A stretch of 15,392 bases of DNA from Aquabacterium sp. (GTDB lineage: Bacteria; Pseudomonadota; Gammaproteobacteria; Burkholderiales; Burkholderiaceae_C), in contig JAGNPA010000008.1 of the NCBI GenBank assembly GCA_017989885.1, positions 1-15,392 on the forward strand. Direction: 5' to 3'. Positions within the stretch are counted from its first letter, which is position 1. Each line of letters opens with the position of its first letter. A program made the position numbers and the translations under genes. Shown here one piece after another: positions 1 to 7,309 of this stretch. The notes beneath the pieces are model-generated. The model worked only from the letters and a program-made list of their open reading frames with translations, ran no database searches and had not been told where the DNA came from.

Positions 1-114
1 ACCGATGTGGTCAAGGCGCTCAACACGCTCGGCGCCAATCCTCAGGATCTGCTGGCCATCTTGCAAGCCATGAAGGTGGCCGGCGCCCTGAATGCGGAAC
101 TGGAGGTGATCTGA
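1..114 (+). CDS. flgI: Flagellar P-ring protein FlgI, C-terminal end (partial)
   Basis: Only the last 37 codons and the TGA stop (112-114) are in the window; the start lies to the left. The visible peptide runs from [20 protein letters not shown] to NAELEVI and matches the usual FlgI C-terminus, where a conserved ALN-x-LG-(A/V)-x-P-x-DL-x-AI-LQA-x-K-x-AGAL-x-AEL-x-VI pattern ends the protein. FlgI assembles the periplasmic P ring around the flagellar rod. The identification is strengthened by flgJ following directly: the flgI stop and flgJ start share one base (TGATG), the standard flgI-flgJ arrangement. The Shine-Dalgarno sequence for flgJ (GGAGG, 102-106) lies inside this gene. Confidence 0.93.
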   Translation, partial: TDVVKALNTLGANPQDLLAILQAMKVAGALNAELEVI

Positions 115-1103
115 TGAGCAGCCCCACCCTTTCAGGCCAGAACAGCGGCCTGACCATGGACTTGCGCTCACTGGACCGGCTCAAGGCCGCGTCCGGCCAG
201 AACGCCGCCAGCCAGAGCACCATCAAGGAAACGGCCCGCCAGCTGGAGGGCCTGTTCATGCAGGAGCTCATGAAAAGCATGCGCGCCACGACCATGAGCA
301 GCGGCATGCTCGACAACTCGGGCACCGAGATGGGCCAGAGCATGCTCGACACACAGCTGGCCACACAGATGACCGGTTTGCCGCGCGGCCTGAGCGCTCT
401 GATCGAGCGCCAGTTGTCACGCCAGATGGGTGTGAACGCGGCCGACAACGCCGCTGCGCCCGCCACCTCACTGAACGATCTGCCTGCGCGGCCGACCTTG
501 AGCTTGAGCCGCACCGACGGTCAGCACGTCTCCGCCAGCCTGCCCTTGAACCGCACCATCGAGGCGCGCCTGCCTGCCGCCACACTGGCAGAAACCGCCG
601 CCACTGACGTCAAGGGCAACCGCAAGCTCAACCCGGCGGAAAGCTTCGTGCGCAAGCACCAGGCCGCGGCCGATGCCGCCGAGCGCGCCACGGGCATCCC
701 GTCCGCCAACATCCTGGGGCAAGCGGCCCTGGAGTCCGGCTGGGGCAAGCGTGAGATTCGCGCCAACGACGGCAGCAACAGCCACAACCTGTTCGGCATC
801 AAGGCGACGGCCAGTTGGAAAGGCAAGGTGGCCGAGGTCACCACCACCGAGTACATCGGCGGCGTGGCCCGCAAGGTCACCGCCAAATTCCGTGCGTATG
901 ACTCGTACGAAGAGGCCTTCAAGGACCACGCCCGCCTGCTCAGCCAGAGCCCCCGCTACAGTCAGGCGATGGCTCAGACTGACTCTGTGCGTGGCTATGC
1001 CCAAGGTCTGCAGCGCGGCGGCTATGCCACCGACCCGGCGTATGCCGACAAGCTGACCCAGGTGATCAACACCGCCCTGCGTCTGCAACAGCGCTCGGCC
1101 TGA
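114..1103 (+). CDS. flgJ: FlgJ, flagellar rod cap and peptidoglycan hydrolase
   Basis: This 329-residue protein is the two-domain, beta/gamma-proteobacterial type of FlgJ. Residues about 37-105 form the rod-binding (rod-cap) domain, including ETARQLEGLFMQELMKSMR and a methionine-rich stretch. A variable linker covers about 106-170. Residues about 172-325 form a glucosaminidase-type hydrolase domain with the motif NILGQAALESGWG (presumptive catalytic Glu207), then HNLFGIKA and FRAYDSYEEAFKDH. FlgJ caps the growing rod in the periplasm and locally opens peptidoglycan so the rod can pass. The ATG at 114 overlaps the flgI stop and has GGAGG seven bases upstream (102-106), so translation is probably coupled. 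flgK follows after 19 bases. Confidence 0.96.
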   Translation: MSSPTLSGQNSGLTMDLRSLDRLKAASGQNAASQSTIKETARQLEGLFMQELMKSMRATTMSSGMLDNSGTEMGQSMLDTQLATQMTGLPRGLSALIERQLSRQMGVNAADNAAAPATSLNDLPARPTLSLSRTDGQHVSASLPLNRTIEARLPAATLAETAATDVKGNRKLNPAESFVRKHQAAADAAERATGIPSANILGQAALESGWGKREIRANDGSNSHNLFGIKATASWKGKVAEVTTTEYIGGVARKVTAKFRAYDSYEEAFKDHARLLSQSPRYSQAMAQTDSVRGYAQGLQRGGYATDPAYADKLTQVINTALRLQQRSA

Positions 1104-1122
1104 CGCCTGAGAGGAGACACGC

Positions 1123-2820
1123 ATGGGATCCGGAATCTACTCCCTTGGCACACGGGCGATGTTCGCCAGTCAGGCCATGCTGGACACGACTGCCAACAAC
1201 ATCAGCAACGTCAAGACGCCGGGCTATTCGCGCCAGCAGGTTGAGTTGGCCACAGAAAGTGGCATGTACACCGGTGCCGGCTTCTTTGGCCGTGGTGTGC
1301 GCATCGCCACCGTCACCCGCTCCACCAACGAGTTTCTGATCAAGGAAGCCAACGTCAACACGGCCTCATCGGCCGCGGACCAGACGCGCCTGGGCAAGCT
1401 GGAGCAGCTGGAGAAGATCCTCCCGACCGGCGAGAACGGCCTGGGCTACGCCGCCACACAGTTTCTCAACACCTTCGTAGACGTGTCCAACCAGCCTCAG
1501 GACATGTCGGCGCGGCAGGTGGCGCTGTCGCGTGCGCAGGAATGGGCCAACCGGGTCAACACGGCTGCCAAACAGCTCGACCAGCAGCAGGCCGGCGTGA
1601 TCATGGACATGCAGACCAGCGTGAGCCAGGTCAACAGCCTGACGCAGAAGATTGCCGGACTCAACCAGCAGATTGCGGTCTACAACGGCAGTGGCCACAC
1701 GGCCAACGACCTGCTGGACCAACGCGACAACCTCATCAAGGACCTCAACAAGCTGGTGCAGGTCAACACCGTGGAAGCCGATGACGGCAGCCTGAGCGTG
1801 TTCATGGGCGGCGGGCAGGTGCTCGTGCTGAGCAACAACGCCCAGACGCTGAGGGTCGAGCGCGATGCGGCAGACCCCACCAAGGGGCGGGTGGCGCTGG
1901 TCACCAACGCCGCGCTGAATGAAACCCGTGTCCTGGCCTCCAGCCAGATCACCGGCGGTGCCCTGAATGGCCTGCTGCGCTTCCAGGATGAAGACCTGAG
2001 CAACACGCGCGCAGAGCTGAACCAGTTCGTTGCGCAGTTTGCCAACAAGGTCAACGAAATTCATTCTTACGGCATGACGCCGGACGGCGCCTACGGCGAT
2101 CCGATTTTCAGCAACACCGGTTCACCGTCCGCCCTCAGCGTCAATCTGAGCAACCCCAAGGACCTGGCGGCAGCCTCGCCCCTGATTGCCTACGCCAGCA
2201 CGGCCAACACCGGAACAGCCAGCGTAGGCGGCGTGAGCATGACCGGCACCTTGTCCGTCCCGCCGGGCAGCGCCATGCCGTTGACTGTCGAATTTCTGAC
2301 AGTTGGCGCGGGCCTGGAGTACAAGATCTATCCGAGCAGTGGCCCCGTACCGGCCACATCGACCCCCTGGGTTCCTGGCACCGCGCTGGATGGCAGCAGC
2401 TTCGACCCACCGTTCAGCCTGAACCTCAACGGCGCTCCCGCGCCCGGCGACACGCTGACCATCCAAACCATCACCGCGAGCACCCTCCCGGGCAACAACG
2501 GCAACGCCCTGGCCATGCTGGCCTTGCGCGATCAGGCCTTCGTGAGCATCGACAGTGGTTTGGGCAACGCCACGGTGACCGACGCCTACGCTCAGATGAT
2601 CGGCAACCTGGGTGTGATCGTTCAGGACGGACGCACTTCTGCCAGCATTTCTCGCACACTGGAAGACTCGTCGAACCAGACCCTGAGCAGCACCGCCGGG
2701 GTCAACCTCGACGAAGAAGCCTCCCGGCTGATCCAGTTTCAGCAAAGTTACCAGGCCGCGGCCAAGGTGTTACAGGTCGCGCAGACCGTGTTTGACACCC
2801 TGCTGAACATCACCCGTTAA
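1123..2820 (+). CDS. flgK: FlgK, flagellar hook-associated protein 1
   Basis: This 565-residue protein is close to the usual FlgK length (547 in E. coli). Its N-terminus (GSGIYSLGTRAMFASQAMLD, then NNISNVKTPGYSRQQVE) has the rod/hook-type D0 signature ANNIxNxxTPGYSRQ. The C-terminus carries the matching D0 helix, VNLDEEASRLIQFQQSYQAA followed by KVLQVAQTVFDTLL. The variable, low-complexity middle (about residues 330-460, rich in S, T, G, P) corresponds to the outer domains. FlgK sits between hook and filament and is exported through the flagellar type III apparatus, so it lacks a cleavable signal peptide. GAGGAG at 1111-1116 precedes the ATG by six bases. It is co-directional with flgJ and flgL. 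I looked for a FliA (sigma-28) promoter in front of it and did not find one. Confidence 0.97.
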   Translation: MGSGIYSLGTRAMFASQAMLDTTANNISNVKTPGYSRQQVELATESGMYTGAGFFGRGVRIATVTRSTNEFLIKEANVNTASSAADQTRLGKLEQLEKILPTGENGLGYAATQFLNTFVDVSNQPQDMSARQVALSRAQEWANRVNTAAKQLDQQQAGVIMDMQTSVSQVNSLTQKIAGLNQQIAVYNGSGHTANDLLDQRDNLIKDLNKLVQVNTVEADDGSLSVFMGGGQVLVLSNNAQTLRVERDAADPTKGRVALVTNAALNETRVLASSQITGGALNGLLRFQDEDLSNTRAELNQFVAQFANKVNEIHSYGMTPDGAYGDPIFSNTGSPSALSVNLSNPKDLAAASPLIAYASTANTGTASVGGVSMTGTLSVPPGSAMPLTVEFLTVGAGLEYKIYPSSGPVPATSTPWVPGTALDGSSFDPPFSLNLNGAPAPGDTLTIQTITASTLPGNNGNALAMLALRDQAFVSIDSGLGNATVTDAYAQMIGNLGVIVQDGRTSASISRTLEDSSNQTLSSTAGVNLDEEASRLIQFQQSYQAAAKVLQVAQTVFDTLLNITR

Positions 2821-2831
2821 GGACAGAGACC

Positions 2832-3770
2832 ATGCGCCTCGCCACCGCCTTCCGTTACGAGCAGTCCATCAGCAACCTGCAGCAGCGTCAGCAGGATCTG
2901 AGCACCGCCCAGATGCAACTGACCTCGGGCAAACGCGTCAATGCCGCCAGCGACGACCCGACTGCCGCCGCCCGCGCCGAACGCGCCCTGGCCTCCATCG
3001 CCCGCAGCGACGCCGACAAGCGCGCGGTGGACGCGAGCAAGAACGCCATGACGATTGCGGAATCCGTGCTCGGCGATGCCGTGGAGTTGATGCAAAGTGC
3101 CCGGGAAGCGATCGTGGCCGCCGGCAACGGCACCTATTCCCCGTCCGAGCGCCAGGCGCTGGCTGCCAAACTGAGTGAAATCCGCAAGCAGCTCCTGTCC
3201 GTGTCCAACCGCCCGGATGGTGGTGGCGGCTACGTCTTCGGTGGACAAGGGGCCACCCAGCCTCCGTTTGTCGAATCGTCGGCGACCGTGCCCAACACGG
3301 TGACGTTCCAAGGCCAACCCGGGCAGATCGAAGCCGCGTCGACCGAGAAAGTCAACCTCACCCTGGACGGGGAGCGCATCTGGATGTTTGGACGCGAACA
3401 AGACGGCACCCTGTCCAATGTCAACGTGTTCGATGCCCTTGCGACGGCGATTTCCGACCTGAATGACCCCGCCATCACCGGCTCGGCCGCTCAGGCCACC
3501 GTGAACCAGGGCCTCTCCGACCTCGACAAGATCCTGGGCAATGTGCAGTCGGCGCGCTCGGAGGTGGGCGAGATGCTCAACCGCATGGACGGCATCGAAG
3601 GCCGCCTGGCGGTCAGCAAGCTGGCCGCCCAGACCGAAAAGTCCAACGCCGAAGACCTGGACATGGTGGAAGCCTTCTCGCAGTTTCAAAACAAGGAAAC
3701 CGGGTACGAAGCCGCACTTCAGAGCTACGCGTCGATTCAGAAAATGTCGCTGTTCCAGTACATTAGCTGA
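2832..3770 (+). CDS. flgL: FlgL, flagellar hook-associated protein 3
   Basis: This 312-residue protein (317 in E. coli) starts MRLATAFRYEQSISNLQQRQ and continues LTSGKRVNAASDDPTAAARA. This is the flagellin/FlgL D0-D1 signature, in which the GKRxNxxSDDPxAA motif is conserved. The C-terminal coiled helix LDMVEAFSQFQNKETGYEAA ends in QKMSLFQYIS, as expected for FlgL rather than flagellin. FlgL joins FlgK to the first flagellin subunits. The ATG has AAGGA (2819-2823) eight bases upstream, overlapping the end of flgK, and only 11 bases separate the genes, so they are co-transcribed. This gene closes the recognisable flg operon; an HDOD regulator gene follows after 26 bases on the same strand. Confidence 0.96.
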   Translation: MRLATAFRYEQSISNLQQRQQDLSTAQMQLTSGKRVNAASDDPTAAARAERALASIARSDADKRAVDASKNAMTIAESVLGDAVELMQSAREAIVAAGNGTYSPSERQALAAKLSEIRKQLLSVSNRPDGGGGYVFGGQGATQPPFVESSATVPNTVTFQGQPGQIEAASTEKVNLTLDGERIWMFGREQDGTLSNVNVFDALATAISDLNDPAITGSAAQATVNQGLSDLDKILGNVQSARSEVGEMLNRMDGIEGRLAVSKLAAQTEKSNAEDLDMVEAFSQFQNKETGYEAALQSYASIQKMSLFQYIS

Positions 3771-3796
3771 AACATGTTCCCCGCTGCGACGCTTCC

Positions 3797-5005
3797 ATGA
3801 ACCATCCCATTCTGGGTCAGACCGCCCTCGCCTACAGCCCTGTCATCGACCGCAACCGCACCGTCATCGCCACGCGCCTGACAGTGATGCCGCTGACCCA
3901 AGGGGCGGCGCTGGACGCCTCGGCCCTGCTGGCCGCCCTGGCGGAAACCTGGCCGGATGGAGGGCAGCAACTGTGGCTGAACGTGCTCAGCGAGAGCCTG
4001 CTGCAGGATCTGTTGCAAACCGAAGTTCCGGCGCACATCTACATCGAAGTGCCTGCCTTCATGGCCCTTGACAGCGCCAACAGCGAGGCGCTGCTCGCCT
4101 TGCACGGCCGCGGCAACACCCTGCTGCTCAAGGGGCGCCCGCTGCAGGAGCTGCCGCGCGAAGTCCTGCCCTGCTTCAAGCACGCCATCATCGACTACAC
4201 CGATGACCGCCGCATCCAGCAAGGCAACCCGAACCTGCCCAGCACCGCGCCCGAAGGCACGGTCCGCAGCATCAGCCACGTTCAGGCCGGCATCACCAGC
4301 ATCGAAGAGATGGAGCTGTCGTTCCGCAAGGGCGCGCTGGCCGTGCTCGGCTGGCCCATCGACAACGTCATCGACCAGTCCAGCAAACCCGCCGACCAGC
4401 CCGCCCTGCAGGTCATCGTTCAGCTGATCGACCAGTTGCACCGCGGCGAAGACATCGACGACCTCGAAAACACCCTCAAGCGCGATCCGCCCCTGGCCTT
4501 CAAGCTGATGCGCTACATCAACTCGCCGGCCTTTGGCCTGTCGGTCGAGATCAGCTCGTTCCGCCACGCCATCATGATCCTGGGCTACCAGCGCCTCAAG
4601 CGCTGGCTGGCCCTGCTGCTGGCCACCGCCAGCAAGGACCCCAATATGCGCCCGGTGATGTTTGCCGCCGTGCGCCGGGGCATGCTGATGGAAGAGCTCG
4701 CCAAGATCAGCGGCGACGACGAAATGCGCAACGAGCTGTTCATCTGCGGCGTGTTCTCCCTGCTCGACCGCATGTTCCGCCAGCCCTTCAGCGAACTGCT
4801 CAAGACCATCCCGGTGCCCGAGCGGGTCTACCAGGCCCTGGCTGACCAGTCCGGCCCCTACGAGCCCTATTTCGAGCTGGTGCAGGCCATCGAGGCCGGC
4901 ATCATCTACGACATCAAGGAAGTGGCCGACAAGCTGTTGCTGACCTTCCCCGACCTGAACGGCGCCATCCTGAAAGCCATGAGCAACGCCGCCCAGCTGG
5001 ACTGA
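3797..5005 (+). CDS. HDOD-domain signalling protein with degenerate EAL-like N-terminus
   Basis: This 402-residue protein is probably soluble and has no signal or membrane segment. Residues about 200-400 are an HDOD domain, recognised by KRDPPLAFKLMRYINSPAFG, then SFRHAIMILGYQRLKRW and an alpha-helical remainder. HDOD domains resemble HD phosphohydrolases but lack the metal-binding HD pair, so they are thought to act in protein interaction and signalling. Residues 1-150 resemble the YuxH/CdgJ-type EAL half: IYIEVPAF (81-88) matches an EAL beta strand, but no complete EAL catalytic motif is visible, so c-di-GMP hydrolysis is unlikely. CdgJ of Vibrio, with this architecture, affects motility; a motility role here is an inference supported by its place 26 bases after flgL. 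The ribosome binding site in front of the ATG is weak. Confidence 0.85.
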   Translation: MNHPILGQTALAYSPVIDRNRTVIATRLTVMPLTQGAALDASALLAALAETWPDGGQQLWLNVLSESLLQDLLQTEVPAHIYIEVPAFMALDSANSEALLALHGRGNTLLLKGRPLQELPREVLPCFKHAIIDYTDDRRIQQGNPNLPSTAPEGTVRSISHVQAGITSIEEMELSFRKGALAVLGWPIDNVIDQSSKPADQPALQVIVQLIDQLHRGEDIDDLENTLKRDPPLAFKLMRYINSPAFGLSVEISSFRHAIMILGYQRLKRWLALLLATASKDPNMRPVMFAAVRRGMLMEELAKISGDDEMRNELFICGVFSLLDRMFRQPFSELLKTIPVPERVYQALADQSGPYEPYFELVQAIEAGIIYDIKEVADKLLLTFPDLNGAILKAMSNAAQLD

Positions 5006-5030
5006 GCCCGCTCGTCGCCTAAGATGCGGC

Positions 5031-6062
5031 ATGCACGCCGCCGACACCCCTTACGCCGACCTCACACCTGACCTCGTCCTCGACACCCTCGAAGCCTTCG
5101 GGCAGGCGGTGGACGGTCGGATGCTGCAGCTGAACTCCTACGAAAACCGCGTTTTCCAGGTGGGGGTGGACGACGGTGGCTTTGTGGTGGCCAAGTTCTA
5201 CCGCCCGGGCCGCTGGAGCGACGCGCAGATTCTGGAGGAGCACACCTTCACGCAGGCCCTGGCCGACGCCGAGGTGCCCGCCGTGCCCCCGCTCACCCTG
5301 ACGGACACCCATGCCGAAGGCGCGCAACTGCTTGGCACGCCCCCTACGCTGGGCGCCTTCCGCGGGCACCGCGTGGCGGTCGCCCCCCGCCGTGGTGGCC
5401 GCGCCCCCGAACTCGAAGACCCGGACGTGCTGCGCTGGCTGGGGCGCTTTCTGGCACGGCTGCACACCGTGGGTGCCGAACAGCCCTTCGTCCATCGCCT
5501 GCGCCTGGACGTTGACCAAACCGGGCGCGGCGCCCGCGATTGGCTGGTCACGCATGACATCCTGCCGCCCGACCAGGCCCCCCGCTGGCTGAGCGCGGCC
5601 GACCAGGCGCTCGACTTGGCGCAAGCCGCTTTCGACCGCATCCCCGACCTGCGCTACCGGCGCGTGCACGGTGACTGCCACCCTGGCAACGTCCTGTGGA
5701 CGCCCGACGGCCCGCATTTTGTCGACCTGGACGATGCCTGCATGGCCCCGGCCGTGCAAGACTTCTGGATGCTGCTGAGTGGCAACGAGGCCGACCGCCG
5801 CGGCCAGCTCGACGCCCTGCTCGATGGCTACGAAACCGTGGCCGAGTTCGACTGGCGCGAGCTGCGCCTGATCGAGCCCCTGCGCACTTTGCGCATCCTG
5901 CACCACAGCGCCTGGCTGGCGCGCCGCTGGGCCGACCCGGCCTTCCCCGCCGCCTTCCCGTGGTTTGGCAGCGGCAACTACTGGCAACAGCAAACCGACC
6001 TGCTGCACCAGCAAATCGAGCTGCTTCAGGCCCCCACCGATCAACCAGCCTGGCTGTCCTGA
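5031..6062 (+). CDS. srkA: SrkA/YihE-type stress response serine/threonine kinase
   Basis: This 343-residue protein (328 in E. coli SrkA, formerly YihE/RdoA) has an aminoglycoside-phosphotransferase-like kinase fold. Key features are NSYENRVFQVG (35-45), the presumed ATP-binding lysine in VVAKFYRPGRWS (Lys55), the catalytic loop RVHGDCHPGNVLW with Asp215, and the metal-binding FVDLDDA with Asp232. These correspond to Asp201 and Asp217 of E. coli SrkA. HHSAWLARRW (291-300) is also typical. In E. coli this cytoplasmic kinase protects cells from stress-induced death and is linked to the Cpx response. Its usual neighbour dsbA is not visible here; instead it follows the HDOD gene after 25 bases. 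The ATG at 5031 has no strong Shine-Dalgarno sequence, but homology begins within the first 15 residues. Confidence 0.93.
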   Translation: MHAADTPYADLTPDLVLDTLEAFGQAVDGRMLQLNSYENRVFQVGVDDGGFVVAKFYRPGRWSDAQILEEHTFTQALADAEVPAVPPLTLTDTHAEGAQLLGTPPTLGAFRGHRVAVAPRRGGRAPELEDPDVLRWLGRFLARLHTVGAEQPFVHRLRLDVDQTGRGARDWLVTHDILPPDQAPRWLSAADQALDLAQAAFDRIPDLRYRRVHGDCHPGNVLWTPDGPHFVDLDDACMAPAVQDFWMLLSGNEADRRGQLDALLDGYETVAEFDWRELRLIEPLRTLRILHHSAWLARRWADPAFPAAFPWFGSGNYWQQQTDLLHQQIELLQAPTDQPAWLS

Positions 6063-6126
6063 CCCCCGCGACTGGCCTGCGCACGTGACATAGTCCCGCG
6101 CTGCGCCGTCCACCCATCGCGCCGGG

Positions 6127-6155
6127 CAAGCTGCAGGGTGTAAGGTGGCAGCTTG
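6127..6155 (+). promoter_or_regulatory. Perfect 8-bp dyad upstream of the FliL-like gene
   Basis: CAAGCTGC (6127-6134) and GCAGCTTG (6148-6155) are exact inverted repeats with a 13-base loop. The element ends eight bases before the Shine-Dalgarno AGGAG (6163-6167) of the gene starting at 6176. It could be an mRNA hairpin in the leader, a weak terminator for the srkA transcript (there is no T tract), or an operator. What is seen is only the symmetry; the role is unknown. Confidence 0.45.
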
Positions 6156-6175
6156 AGCCAACAGGAGATTTCTGG

Positions 6176-6628
6176 ATGAGTGCGGCGACCGCCCAATCCG
6201 ACAGCAACCGCAGTGCGTGGACCGTGATTCTGGCCGGTGCCGCCTTGATCGCCACGCTGGCCATGGGCACATGGGGCTGGCAGAAGTACGCACACCCGCC
6301 AGAGGAGCTGGTGCGCCCCGCCCCGATCTATCTGAGCATCGACAAGATCGAGTCCAAGATGTCCGATGGCAGCGTGCTGGCCTTCAAGTTCGGCCTGCAG
6401 CTCAAAGACCCCAAGGACCAGCAGGTGCTGGGCCCCTACGCCCCGGCCTTTCGCAGCATGGTCGCCAACCTGACCACCGAACTGACCTACCAGGATCTCT
6501 CCGGTCCGGACAGCATGACCGAGATGGGCGGCTACATCGAGTACACGCTCAACGATTACCTGACGCAGCAGGGCCTGCCCCAGCGCATCAACGGGGTCCT
6601 GTTCGAGGACTGGCTGCTGCTGATGTGA
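6176..6628 (+). CDS. FliL-family membrane protein (stand-alone FliL-like)
   Basis: This 150-residue protein has a short cytoplasmic N-terminus, one membrane helix (about residues 15-34, ending in TWGWQKY) and a periplasmic domain. The domain follows the FliL pattern: a proline-rich link (PPEELVRPAP), a first strand PIYLSIDKIESKM, a second strand VLAFKFGLQLKDP, a helix (FRSMVANLTTELTYQDLSG) and the closing strand INGVLFEDWLLLM, which matches the typical 'V-x-F-x-(D/E)-(F/W)' C-terminus. FliL is an inner-membrane protein that surrounds the stator and supports torque and motor stability. The canonical fliL sits in front of fliM-fliN; here none of these is adjacent, so this may be a second copy or a relocated gene. 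ATG 6176 has AGGAG eight bases upstream. Confidence 0.72.
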   Translation: MSAATAQSDSNRSAWTVILAGAALIATLAMGTWGWQKYAHPPEELVRPAPIYLSIDKIESKMSDGSVLAFKFGLQLKDPKDQQVLGPYAPAFRSMVANLTTELTYQDLSGPDSMTEMGGYIEYTLNDYLTQQGLPQRINGVLFEDWLLLM

Positions 6629-6638
6629 TCGCCCCGCT

Positions 6639-6659
6639 GGTCAGCCCTTTGCGCTGACC
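6639..6659. terminator. Hairpin between convergent genes
   Basis: GGTCAGC (6639-6645) pairs perfectly with GCTGACC (6653-6659) around a seven-base loop. It lies 11 bases after the FliL-like stop and contains the stop codon of the convergent ClpP-like gene (6641-6643). The position suggests a two-way transcription terminator. On the + side it is followed by a weakly T-rich run; on the - side there is no T tract, so Rho-independent action is uncertain. Confidence 0.45.
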
Positions 6660-7294
6660 GTCACCTTGGTCTTCTTGGCGGCTGGCTTGCGCGTCTTGGC
6701 CGCAGCCGGTCGGCGTGACAGGCGGCGACTGATGTCGTCAGAGTCGATCCAGTAATCGGCGCCCTTGAGGATGCGGTCCACCTCGTCGTCCGTCAGGAAG
6801 GGCGTGCAGATGCGCCGCATCACCTTCTCGAACCAGCGCCCCACGGCAGCGATCTCGGCCTGCTGCTCGTTGCCCTTGCCCGCAAAGATGCCGGAGTAGG
6901 TGTGGAACATGAGCTGGCAGTTGTCGTGCACAAACAGCTCATCGCCGCTCAAGAAGATCAGCGCCGCCATCGAGTAAGCGCGCGCCTCCAGGATCGTGAC
7001 CACCCGCGCGCTGGACGCCGCGATGTTGTTGATGATCTGCAAGCCCGTGTTGAAGTCACCACCGGGCGAGTTCAGGTGCAGGTAGATCAGGTCGGTTTCG
7101 CTGGCCGTGCGCAGCGTGAAAAACAGCTCGGTGTAGTACTGCGGCTCCTTCAGCTCACCACAGATGTAGTACGACACCTGCCGCACAGGCACCTGGCGCT
7201 CGTAGCGCAGCAGACCCTGGAACGGCACAACGTCGCCGTCACTCTCATCTTCATCTTCGCGTCGGGTGGAAACTGGCAAGGTGCAATCCTCCAT
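6641..7294 (-). CDS. ClpP-like serine protease with lysine-rich C-terminal tail
   Basis: This 217-residue protein has the ClpP/crotonase fold. LIYLHLNSPGGDFNTGLQII (69-88) corresponds to ClpP's 'I-x-L-x-INSPGG'. EARAYSMAALIF gives the presumed nucleophile Ser108 in the ASMA-type elbow, and QLMFHTYSG gives the presumed His131. The third triad residue is not obvious. The first 25 residues are acidic (RREDEDESDGD) and the last 25 are basic and Ala/Pro/Lys-rich (AAAKTRKPAAKKTK), unlike housekeeping ClpP. No Clp ATPase gene is nearby. It resembles the divergent ClpP-like proteases found in some bacteria and T4-type phages more than ClpP itself. It is the last gene of a minus-strand operon, 15 bases after the diguanylate cyclase. 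The start is ambiguous: ATG 7294 has no good ribosome site, while TTG 7279 does. Confidence 0.8.
   Translation of the reverse strand: MEDCTLPVSTRREDEDESDGDVVPFQGLLRYERQVPVRQVSYYICGELKEPQYYTELFFTLRTASETDLIYLHLNSPGGDFNTGLQIINNIAASSARVVTILEARAYSMAALIFLSGDELFVHDNCQLMFHTYSGIFAGKGNEQQAEIAAVGRWFEKVMRRICTPFLTDDEVDRILKGADYWIDSDDISRRLSRRPAAAKTRKPAAKKTKVTVSAKG
7288..7292 (-). promoter_or_regulatory. Shine-Dalgarno sequence favouring a TTG start for the ClpP-like gene
   Basis: On the minus strand GGAGG occupies 7292-7288, directly inside the apparent start codon context (ATGGAGG). It is followed after eight bases by TTG at 7279-7277, an ideal spacing. Upstream of the ATG at 7294 the sequence ATTCCCTTGC has no comparable site. 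If TTG is used, the protein starts at codon 6 (Met-Pro-Val-Ser-Thr) and is 212 residues long. Confidence 0.45.
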
Positions 7295-7309
7295 GCAAGG
7301 GAATCGTCA

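Noticed and set aside
3771..3780. AACATGTT palindrome between flgL and the HDOD gene, considered as an operator.
   Set aside because: Eight bases is too short to be meaningful alone, and its ATG is out of frame with the HDOD gene.
3737..5047. Open frame of about 435 codons on the - strand opposite the HDOD gene.
   Set aside because: Low-complexity Gln/His/Val-rich translation, no motif, and the HDOD gene on the other strand is clearly real.
5019..6293. Open frame of about 420 codons on the - strand opposite srkA.
   Set aside because: It covers a kinase gene with intact catalytic residues; the antisense product shows no domain.
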